From positions 25,868-89,867 of the forward strand of contig JAEZKP010000075.1 of the NCBI GenBank assembly GCA_023436145.1: DNA of 64,000 nt, read 5' to 3'. Below are positions 51,811-58,955 of the stretch, one piece after another; the first letter of the stretch is position 1, and every line of letters starts with the position of its first letter. The position numbers and the translations under genes were made by a program. This stretch comes from Fibrobacterota bacterium (GTDB lineage Bacteria > Fibrobacterota > Chitinivibrionia > Chitinivibrionales > Chitinispirillaceae). The notes under the pieces are model-generated. The model did not search any database. It saw nothing but the letters and a program-made list of their open reading frames with translations, and was not told where the DNA came from.

Positions 51811-53259
51811 ATGAAACTGCAAATTTCGATGATATTTTGTTTTTTGTTTTTTGTATTTAATAGTTCAGCCAACATTCTGATGGACAACCCTGCATACATG
51901 CCAGGATCCGAATTTTCAGGACTTACCGATAAATCGCAATACAATGCGGCCGATCATGCAGGCTCTCCCCTGGGATGGCTTGAAAAGGACAGTTCTGTTT
52001 TAAGAACCGACCTGTTCTTCCGTTTTTTCCGGTTTAATGATGAACTGGACAATTCAAGTTCTTGCAAAAATCTGGTTATTCCCCATATTCGTGTTGGTAA
52101 ACCAGGTATCATACTCTTCGACCTGTTCTATAGTCCCGACATTCTGGAGAACAAAACCGATATAGAAACATTAAAACTTCCTCTTCACAGGTTTGGATTT
52201 GGACTGGCTGCAGGAACAGAATCCGGCATATTCCAGTTCGCACTTCAGGGGGATCTTTTCACCGGTAAAGAATCTCACAATCTTGATGAGGATCAGCGCT
52301 TTATCCTCGGGTCCAATGAAGTCAGTCTTCATCTGGGAAGCAAAGTACATGAACTTGTACGAATAGGTCTCTATGGTGGGATCAGGGGTTATTTCGATTC
52401 ACTTGACTGCCAGGATCCGGAAATACAGGATCGCTACTTTTCCGGTACATTCCCCCTTTTTGGTGGATTTATCGATTTTGGAAAGGATCAGTTTCCGCTC
52501 AGAAGTAATTTCTCCTTAGGTATCGGATCTCCCAAGTTCGTGTATGTAACAAAACCCAGCAGTAAGCAGTTTGGTAACCAGGATGTCATAAGAGCGGACA
52601 GTGTGGGATGGGACTGGAAATTAATGGCGGAAATTCCTGGAGATAATTTCACTATCAGACCGGCTTTTAAAGTGGGATACCATCGTATGACATCTCAACT
52701 CTTCCTTCCCACCGAAGACAACAATCCCTGGGAATATGATTCAGAGTTGTCCGATTCCAACTGGACGGTTTCTTCATTTGGAATGGGATTTGGAATAGCC
52801 TCCGATTTTCTAAAATATGTGGATATGAGTCTGGAGTATTCATTTAAAAACCTCTCCATTGAAAACGGTCCGGCATATTCCTCTTTTTCCGATCAGAAGT
52901 ATTGGTACCATAACATTGTATGGGGAATAAGGAGCAACCTGAGCCAGCTTTCTTTCCTGAGAATGCCAGAATCGATGGATATGGCTCTGAGGGCAGAATA
53001 TCTTAATTTCAGACAGAGCGGATTTTTCAACCCCTGGAGAACGGATCTGTTCAGATATGTCAATCCTATTTCAAATCACAGCCAGTCCTACCGCTATATC
53101 CCGACAACTCTTATTGGAGCATACAGATTCGCAGGAGTTAATCTGGGAGCAGAGATTAAACTTGCAAACGGTTTATTCGGTGTGAATACTGATTTTCTGT
53201 TTCTCAGAAATGGATTCGAATTGGGAGTGAAAGTAACCGGTAATATCCGCAAAGATTGA
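51811..53259 (+). CDS. Secreted barrel-like protein, divergent from the LolA-like unit
   Basis: About 482 residues from ATG 51811, where AGGAG lies seven bases upstream; the frame continues open to 51775. Signal peptide about 1-22 (FNSSANI). Alternating beta-strand pattern throughout (for example FGFGLAAGTESGIFQFALQG, LVRIGLYGGIRGYFDS, FTIRPAFKVGYHRM) with many Gly and aromatic residues and no globular enzyme motif; typical of outer-membrane barrels or surface-exposed proteins, although the C-terminus ends NIRKD, not a classical aromatic. Divergent from the Lol-like genes by about 217 bases; perhaps its cargo or partner. No family recognised. Confidence 0.6.
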   Translation: MKLQISMIFCFLFFVFNSSANILMDNPAYMPGSEFSGLTDKSQYNAADHAGSPLGWLEKDSSVLRTDLFFRFFRFNDELDNSSSCKNLVIPHIRVGKPGIILFDLFYSPDILENKTDIETLKLPLHRFGFGLAAGTESGIFQFALQGDLFTGKESHNLDEDQRFILGSNEVSLHLGSKVHELVRIGLYGGIRGYFDSLDCQDPEIQDRYFSGTFPLFGGFIDFGKDQFPLRSNFSLGIGSPKFVYVTKPSSKQFGNQDVIRADSVGWDWKLMAEIPGDNFTIRPAFKVGYHRMTSQLFLPTEDNNPWEYDSELSDSNWTVSSFGMGFGIASDFLKYVDMSLEYSFKNLSIENGPAYSSFSDQKYWYHNIVWGIRSNLSQLSFLRMPESMDMALRAEYLNFRQSGFFNPWRTDLFRYVNPISNHSQSYRYIPTTLIGAYRFAGVNLGAEIKLANGLFGVNTDFLFLRNGFELGVKVTGNIRKD

Positions 53260-53619
53260 GTATTCCAGGTAAGTGTCTTAAGGAATATCCCTCGTTTGCG
53301 CAGACATTCAGAATTGTTTCTTTCCGGCAATCTCATGTAAAATTTCATTTCCGTTTTCAGAACCACATGTAAAGTTTAACTGAGTTTTGATTTTTGTAAA
53401 TATTTACAAACACTCTGGCCTGAAATTTTCCTCCTGTCTTTATTCAATATGCTGTGTGTCAATTATTTCTGAAAGCCCGGTCATTCATAATCTTAGGTAT
53501 CATTGAATCCCGTATGTTGCAGATGAATTTACAATTTAGACAATCTCCGGGCCGCCTTGATTTAAAGTTGTTGCATGTTAAAACAAACTCCCTTATATTA
53601 ATAATCAGGGGGTGCAATT
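53260..53619. other. 360-bp intergenic region before the SUMF-type secreted protein
   Basis: No gene recognised. A weak inverted repeat TATTCC/GGAATA lies just after the stop at 53259 (about 53261-53289). The 3' end contains the promoter at 53571-53599 and a GGGGGT ribosome site seven bases before ATG 53620. Confidence 0.45.
53571..53599 (+). promoter_or_regulatory. Promoter of the SUMF-type secreted protein gene
   Basis: TTGCAT (53571-53576), a 17-base spacer and TATATT (53594-53599). Expected start near 53606, giving a leader of about 14 bases with GGGGGT as ribosome site. Spacing is ideal and both hexamers match reasonably. Confidence 0.55.
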
Positions 53620-55968
53620 ATGGAAAAGAAAGATCATGAATTTGCAGGAAAATTCAAGAAGATGTCGTCTGCCATGACTAACGAATCACGGAATTCTTTA
53701 TTCATGATGGTTACTTTATTTCTATGCTCATCTCTTTTTGCCGGTGAGATAAAACTGTCCGGCACTGTATTGGAGAAATCCAGAAAGCCGGTAGAAAACA
53801 CCACAGTAAAACTTCAAAGCAATATAAGCATAACTGCCATTACCAATTCAGCCGGCCAGTTTACTCTAACTGGAAATGTATCCACAACCTTTAAAAACCA
53901 TACTCAACCTCTTACCCCATTTGCCACACTTAAAGGTTCTGTTATCAATGTCAATCTTACAAAGTCATCTGATATAGGTGTATCAGCTTATTCCATGTCC
54001 GGAAGAAAGGTGTATGATTTTAAATCCGGCCTGCTTAGACCCGGATTAAACAGAATAGCAATGCCTTTCAACACTCTTGGATCAGGTGTTTACGTGGTCT
54101 CTGTACTACATGAAGGCAACAGAAGTGTTTTCAGATACTTCTCTGCTGATCAGAGAGGTTCTGGCTTTGCCAGTTTCAGTAGAAAAAGTGAGGGCAGCGC
54201 TTCTGTGCTCCAAAAAACAGCAGCAGACGAGTCAGGTTTTATAGATACTCTGGTGATCACTGCAAATGGCTACTCCACCAGTCACTATCCTCTGAGTAGT
54301 TATTTTCAGGAAAATATTGAGATTACACTGGACGCGCTAGCATCTGGTTCTGGCGATTTCACGGAAACCGTAAATGGCGTCTCTTTCGATATGGTGTCTG
54401 TGCAGGGCGGCACATATCAGAGAGGATGCGACAATTGCGCTTCACAGGACCGGCAATATGAAGCACCAATACACAGCGTGACACTGAGTAATTTTCATAT
54501 CGGCAAACACGAGGTGACACAGGCTTTGTGGCGTGCTGTAATGGGTGACAGTATTCCATCTTACGGCGGTTCCGATAAAAGTCCTAAAATCGGGGTAAGC
54601 TGGTTCGATGCCAATGCTTTTGTGTGCAAATTAAACAGCATCACTGGCAGAACATTTCGCCTGCCGACCGATGCGGAGTGGGAGTTTGCAGCTCGTGGAG
54701 GTAATGTAGGCAAAAGTGATAATTACCGCTATTCCGGTAGCAATAATGCCAATGAAGTCGCCTGGCATTCAGGTAACAGCGGAAATCGATCCCGCGAAGT
54801 AGGCACTAAGGCTCCCAACCAATTAGGCATATATGATATGAGTGGGAATGCCTGGGAATGGGTATATGACTGGCTTGTTGCTTACACCGAGGGTGATAAG
54901 ACTGATCCTGTGCAGTTAACAGGTACGGGAAACAAGACACGGCGTGGCGGCAGCTATGATGAACCGGAGGATTTTGCCCGTGTGACCAGACGGGCTATCC
55001 GATCGCGAGATGGTGCTGCCGGTATGGGGTTTCGTATCGCCCATTCTAACAGTTTACCTCCGGGTATGATCAATCCGTGTGAAGCAGCAAATCCTACCGC
55101 CTCTTCATGCTCAGGTGATAAACACCGCGACTGCAGATTGATTACTGAGGAAGGTTATGTGTGGACAGGCGATGACAATGTGGTTATCATCAGACAAAAC
55201 GGAGCTGCAGTAGTCAGCGGCTTCCCTACTACTTCCGGTGAATGGTACACACTTAATAACCGCTCCCTGAATATCGTCTCTACCTCTGGCTCCAAAACTA
55301 CCAAAACTTATGCGTATTATGTGTTTAGCAAGGATGAGATGACGATGATCAGTTCTGAAGGGATGCCCTACAGACTTTACAAGAGACCGGTTTCCGAAGT
55401 CACTGGTACCATCCCCAGCGTTCCCAATATCGCCAATCCTACCTCCCTCACCCAATTGATTGCCAATGTCGAACCTGCAAGAATGGTCTCCGATGCCCAG
55501 CTGGCTAACCCCGATACAAGTATACGCGACCCCAAGCTTATCCCCGATGATGGTTATACGTGGTTTTTCGACGGCAATTGCTGTGGTGGCAACCACAAAT
55601 ACCGGTTTCATCTGGATGCCAATGGTAACGCAGAGTTCGTAGTTATGGATTATGATGACAGCCACAGGGAAAATGTTCTGGCCAAAGGAAGGTGGTTTAC
55701 GGTAGGTAATATCGCCCTGCATATAATTTACAACGGCAAATATTACAACTACCTTTACACCACCGGCAACCGTTCGACATCATATGGTGAGTATATGCCC
55801 GCCGGGCCCATATTTTCGCACATATCATTCCAGAATTATGAGCGTGGTGATTTCAGAATCTTCAATAGAACGATTTACGATGATAAGATAAAGCGGCCAA
55901 AGGGCTTTAACGGAGAGAATCCGGTTTACGATCCCGGTGATTACCAGACAGGCTCCGGCGACAATTGA
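53620..55968 (+). CDS. Secreted protein with CarboxypepD_reg-like, FlgD-Ig-like and SUMF1-like domains plus C-terminal repeats
   Basis: 782 residues. Signal peptide with n-region before LFMMVTLFLCSSLFAGE (about residue 40). Domains: a carboxypeptidase-regulatory-like fold (GTVLEKSRKPVENTTVKL, about 48-80), an internal FlgD/T9SS-like beta module (VSAYSMSGRKVYDF ... GSGVYVVSVLHEG, about 125-170), then the SUMF1-like domain (MVSVQGGTYQRG, HIGKHEVTQALW, FRLPTDAEWEFAARGG, YDMSGNAWEWVYDW, RRGGSYDEPEDFARVTRR; about 255-475). The cysteines required for formylglycine formation are missing, so it is probably a binding or structural version. Two similar C-terminal units follow (GYVWTGDDN near 505 and GYTWFFDGN near 645). 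A sortable surface protein of Fibrobacterota type is inferred. Confidence 0.78.
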   Translation: MEKKDHEFAGKFKKMSSAMTNESRNSLFMMVTLFLCSSLFAGEIKLSGTVLEKSRKPVENTTVKLQSNISITAITNSAGQFTLTGNVSTTFKNHTQPLTPFATLKGSVINVNLTKSSDIGVSAYSMSGRKVYDFKSGLLRPGLNRIAMPFNTLGSGVYVVSVLHEGNRSVFRYFSADQRGSGFASFSRKSEGSASVLQKTAADESGFIDTLVITANGYSTSHYPLSSYFQENIEITLDALASGSGDFTETVNGVSFDMVSVQGGTYQRGCDNCASQDRQYEAPIHSVTLSNFHIGKHEVTQALWRAVMGDSIPSYGGSDKSPKIGVSWFDANAFVCKLNSITGRTFRLPTDAEWEFAARGGNVGKSDNYRYSGSNNANEVAWHSGNSGNRSREVGTKAPNQLGIYDMSGNAWEWVYDWLVAYTEGDKTDPVQLTGTGNKTRRGGSYDEPEDFARVTRRAIRSRDGAAGMGFRIAHSNSLPPGMINPCEAANPTASSCSGDKHRDCRLITEEGYVWTGDDNVVIIRQNGAAVVSGFPTTSGEWYTLNNRSLNIVSTSGSKTTKTYAYYVFSKDEMTMISSEGMPYRLYKRPVSEVTGTIPSVPNIANPTSLTQLIANVEPARMVSDAQLANPDTSIRDPKLIPDDGYTWFFDGNCCGGNHKYRFHLDANGNAEFVVMDYDDSHRENVLAKGRWFTVGNIALHIIYNGKYYNYLYTTGNRSTSYGEYMPAGPIFSHISFQNYERGDFRIFNRTIYDDKIKRPKGFNGENPVYDPGDYQTGSGDN

Positions 55969-55983
55969 CAATAGCACATACTG

Positions 55984-56034
55984 CTCTGCATGTGACAGTC
56001 GTTTCTTTCGGGATTCCTGATGTCACGTGCAGAG
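55984..56034 (+). terminator. 14-bp stem-loop after the SUMF-type gene
   Basis: CTCTGCATGTGACA (55984-55997) pairs with TGTCACGTGCAGAG (56021-56034) with one G-T wobble and a 23-base loop. It begins 16 bases after the stop codon. The following GCTTTATC is only weakly U-rich, so it may terminate or stabilise the mRNA 3' end. Confidence 0.5.
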
Positions 56035-56198
56035 GCTTTATCAGAAAAGCTGTGTTTTATTACATCGGCAATTAAATGTTACCCATATTTACTACATTTA
56101 TTCTGAATTTCCTAATGTTTTTAAGTATTTCAGAAAAATGTTGAGTAGTATTTAATTGCCGGAATAATAAATCCATGTTATGTGATTAGATCTTTTAT

Positions 56199-56937
56199 TC
56201 AGCTGAAAAACAGTATGTAAATGGAAACGGTCAAAAGAGGTGAAATGAAGCTGCTTGCGAAATTGACTACATCATTATTTATGATTGGAAAACCAGAGAC
56301 CCGCTTATTGATTATACCTTTATTCATTTTCTACTCAGTAATCTTCCCGGATGCCCAGCATTGATATTTGACCTGAACAGTAGCTCCAAGAACACTGTCT
56401 ATTATGGAACCAGCAAACCCACCGATTGTACACAGAGTAAATTGTAAAGGCAGATGATCACTTTTGCCGTAAATCAAAAAGTATCCGGTGATGGAAACCA
56501 ATATGTAAAGGTCTTTCCGGTGGAATTACTCTGGCAGGTCTTTGGGCTTCCCTGTTAAACAGAGATATTGCATAGTAAACCGTACCCATGTCCTCCTTCC
56601 CACCCTCTCTCTCCATAGCCATAAACCACCTTTTTTTAAAAGAAAAGTAGTTGATAAAAACAAAGGTGAACGGGCCAATCGATGCAGTAATATTTGAGTC
56701 AAAAAGTGCCATGGCCAGTATCCACCAGTTGGCGGAGGCAATGTGGATAAACTTTCTGCTACCCTCACTGGACAGTAATTTTTTACTTCGGAAAAAGGTG
56801 GCAAGTCCGATCACTGCAAAAACATAAGAATACGATATTACTAATCCAATAAGATCGTTTGTTAATACTGGAGAAAAACACTTGTCCATGCCTGTTTGTT
56901 CCCTGGGCAGTGGTATATTGATAAAATATAAAAACAA
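56199..56937 (-). pseudogene. Decayed dolichol-kinase-like/DUF92 membrane protein gene
   Basis: Two frames carry complementary pieces of one protein. From ATG 56937 (or 56889) the first about 120 residues read as the phosphatidate-cytidylyltransferase/dolichol-kinase-like part (SRKFIHIASANWWILAMALF, EDMGTVYYAISL), then the frame degenerates and stops at 56458. From about 56535 down, a different minus-strand frame reads the DUF92 hallmark, ITGYFLIYGK, then TIGGFAGSIIDSVLGATVQV, is interrupted by an amber TAG at 56331-56333, and continues in frame with GFPIINNDVVNFASSFISP to a TGA at 56199-56201. A frameshift plus a loss of the middle (the kinase GDG region is absent) and a stop together indicate a dead gene. 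Upstream has only a poor ribosome site. Confidence 0.7.
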
Positions 56938-57218
56938 CAGAGTTTAAGCTTTTCTTTAAATAGGTAAAATAGCTATATTTACTTTAATAACACAAATTCT
57001 GCAAAGAATGAGTCATTATTTCAGCCCAGCCCATCTTTGTTCATGGTGTAAATAGGTCCGATAAGTCTCAAAATATTCCGATCAACACCTTGTTTTTTAC
57101 TATATTTTAAATAACCCCACGGAATGTATTTTTCGATTCCCCGAAATATGCCCTTTCATCCACCAGAATGTCACCAAGAATTTGGTATGTAATTCAATTT
57201 TACCAGTTTGAGTAACCG

Positions 57219-57737
57219 ATGGACAATTTAACTATCAGATTACTAGATAAATCTAATCCTGATGAATTAGCGGCTTATGAGAAAGCCTTGTACCTTGCGT
57301 TCAGTTCTATTCAGGATCGTTCGCTGGATTTGATCTGGAATATGGGTAAAAAGCGGATTGTTACAAAGATTCCTTACTGCAGCCAACAGATCATGATTGC
57401 AGAAACGAATAATTCGATAATCGCCGGACTTGCTCTTAATTTTAACATGCAGGAAAAATTACAGCTCGAATATTTGGGTTTTCAAATAAACAAAAGTGAA
57501 GATGGTATCTGCGAAGCGTTATTACTTTTCAATACTCAGGTATCAGTGAACAGTCATCTGGTATTATATGAGCTTCAGAAACACCTTCTCAGTTTTCTTA
57601 AATCACAGCATATCAGGAAGGTTTATGGAACCTGCAGCAAAAGGCGAATCAGAGGATACCGTTCATTAGGATTTAGAGACATTGACACAAGGGAAGTAAA
57701 TAATGTGCCAGAATACCTTCTGGTTTATGATATTTAA
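57219..57737 (+). CDS. Diverged GNAT-like acetyltransferase
   Basis: 172 residues. TIRLLDKSNPDELAAYEKAL at the N-terminus and the strand IAGLALNFNMQEKLQLEYLGF near 68-88 resemble the GNAT fold, and KVYGTCSKRRIRGYRSLGFRDID near the end resembles the motif-B/C region (YxxLGF). The acetyl-CoA loop Q/RxxGxG/A is not obvious, so activity is uncertain. Start ATG 57219; no clear ribosome site. It is a lone gene between the pseudogene and the repeat cluster. It could instead be an unrelated alpha/beta protein. Confidence 0.5.
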   Translation: MDNLTIRLLDKSNPDELAAYEKALYLAFSSIQDRSLDLIWNMGKKRIVTKIPYCSQQIMIAETNNSIIAGLALNFNMQEKLQLEYLGFQINKSEDGICEALLLFNTQVSVNSHLVLYELQKHLLSFLKSQHIRKVYGTCSKRRIRGYRSLGFRDIDTREVNNVPEYLLVYDI

Positions 57738-57746
57738 CCTACAACT

Positions 57747-57870
57747 GGGGTAACGGATTATCTTTTTCCTTTTATCGGTCTTGCCTCCCCCTCATCTTCC
57801 TGTGCCAGGTTTTCCAAAACAGACCTGCTCCAAATTGAATCGTCCTAAAAAGAAAAAAACAGTCCGTCCC
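57747..57870 (+). repeat. 123-bp structured repeat, copy 1 (diverged)
   Basis: About 124 bases from a degenerate left end (GGGG-TAACGGA-TTATCTTTTTCC) to the right end AGTCCGTCCC. It keeps the core CCAGGTTTTCCAAA, GAATCGTCCTAAAAAGA and the right-terminal AAACAGTCCGTCCC. It lacks the internal hairpin seen in the other copies (CTCATCTTCCTGTG). It starts ten bases after the stop of the GNAT-like gene. Confidence 0.75.
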
Positions 57871-57897
57871 TCTTTCAGGAGGCCGGCGGTCCCTCTA

Positions 57898-57994
57898 GGG
57901 ACGAACTATCTTTTTCCTTTTATAAGTCTTGCCTTCCCCTCAGCTTCCTGAGCCAGGTTTTCCAAAGCAGACCTACTCCAAATTGAATCGTCCT
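57898..57994 (+). repeat. 123-bp structured repeat, copy 2 (truncated)
   Basis: Left end GGGACGAACTATC is perfect, the internal hairpin CTCAG-CTTC-CTGAG is present, and the match runs to GAATCGTCCT before the sequence departs (GCACCTTTG), so the right end is missing. It lies 27 bases after copy 1. Confidence 0.75.
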
Positions 57995-58195
57995 GCACCT
58001 TTGAGCTCCCGCACTGCAGGGAACTGGTGAGACAGATTGAGTCCTGTCCGGAAAAATGGACGGAGAAAACTTATCAAAATTCCTAAGCTTCCCGCGCCAT
58101 CTGAGCCCCTTCTGCTTATTGCATGATTTTTGATATTACATAAGGTAAGTTCTTTATCTCCGCTGACAAACATTATCACTTAAGAGAGTTGTATT

Positions 58196-58618
58196 ATGAA
58201 AAAGATGCTTTTTCTAATGTGTCTGGTATTTTGTTTTTCTGCATTTGCCCAGAGTCAGCAATCAAATCAAACCGAAATGATTCATGGGTTAACTAAAAAC
58301 AACAAAGCTTCACATGCAAAAAGATATAAAAAGCAGGAACATTTAATGAATAGTGAGACTTTCGGTTTTTTTATATCTGAATTAAAAAATACCTGGCCAG
58401 ATAATCAAAAATACAAAATCTACCTGAAATATCTTCTAAAATACGATCTGACTGTGAATCAACTTGTTAAGATATCATCTCTGGTTACTTTCGATAAAGA
58501 TAAAATCGAAACTATTTCACTTCTATACCCCTGTGTAATCGACAAAGAGAACACAATTGAACTCATAAGTACTGTTTACAATAAGGAAGCTTTGATAAAA
58601 ATTCTAAAACAGAAATAG
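58196..58618 (+). CDS. Secreted DUF4476-like protein bracketed by repeats
   Basis: 140 residues with a clear signal peptide (MKKMLFLMCLVFCFSAFAQS). The rest resembles DUF4476: FGFFISELKNTWPDNQKYK, then NQLVKISSLVTFDKDKIE, LYPCVIDKENTIELISTVY and a C-terminal helix, the alternating helix pattern of that family. Function unknown; DUF4476 proteins are secreted in many FCB bacteria. The gene is bordered on the left by repeat copies 1 and 2 (about 200 bases away) and on the right by copies 3 and 4. A possible promoter TTGATA/TTTATC with 17-base spacing lies at 58130-58158. No sign of frameshift or transposase. Confidence 0.75.
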   Translation: MKKMLFLMCLVFCFSAFAQSQQSNQTEMIHGLTKNNKASHAKRYKKQEHLMNSETFGFFISELKNTWPDNQKYKIYLKYLLKYDLTVNQLVKISSLVTFDKDKIETISLLYPCVIDKENTIELISTVYNKEALIKILKQK

Positions 58619-58684
58619 ATTTCTTTTTGCGATCAAATGCGGCCTGCAGCCCTCCAGGCTTTCCGGTTTTCGGCCTCGGCCTCG

Positions 58685-58807
58685 GGGACGAACTATCTTT
58701 TTCCTATTATCGGCCTTGTCTGATCTCTCGTCTATTCGAGCCAGGTTTTCCAAAGCAAGCCTACCCCCGAACTGAATCGTCCTAAAAAGAATAAAACAGT
58801 CCGTCCC
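58685..58807 (+). repeat. 123-bp structured repeat, copy 3 (complete)
   Basis: GGGACGAACT at the left and AGTCCGTCCC at the right form imperfect terminal inverted repeats (nine of ten). GGACGA near the left end also pairs with TCGTCC at 58778-58783. An internal hairpin CTCG-TCTATT-CGAG is present. It differs from copy 4 by one base in 123. Confidence 0.82.
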
Positions 58808-58832
58808 TACTTCCGGCAGCCCTGCGACCCTG

Positions 58833-58955
58833 GGGACGAACTATCTTTTTCCTATTATCGGCCTTGTCTGATCCCTCGTCTATTCGAGCCAGGTTTTCCA
58901 AAGCAAGCCTACCCCCGAACTGAATCGTCCTAAAAAGAATAAAACAGTCCGTCCC
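58833..58955 (+). repeat. 123-bp structured repeat, copy 4 (complete, overlaps the end of hrpA)
   Basis: One substitution from copy 3 (TGATCC for TGATCT), same ends and internal hairpin, 25 bases after copy 3. The last 26 bases, read on the minus strand, encode the final codons of the helicase (RDGLFYSF) and its TAG stop. Confidence 0.82.

Noticed and set aside
56221..56364. 47-codon plus-strand ORF with hydrophobic start
   Set aside because: It is antisense to the DUF92 remnant, whose minus-strand frame shows clear homology-like motifs; no separate evidence for a gene.
57738..58195. Small coding genes in the repeat-rich gap
   Set aside because: Short open frames follow repeat copies and are not conserved between copies; no ribosome sites.
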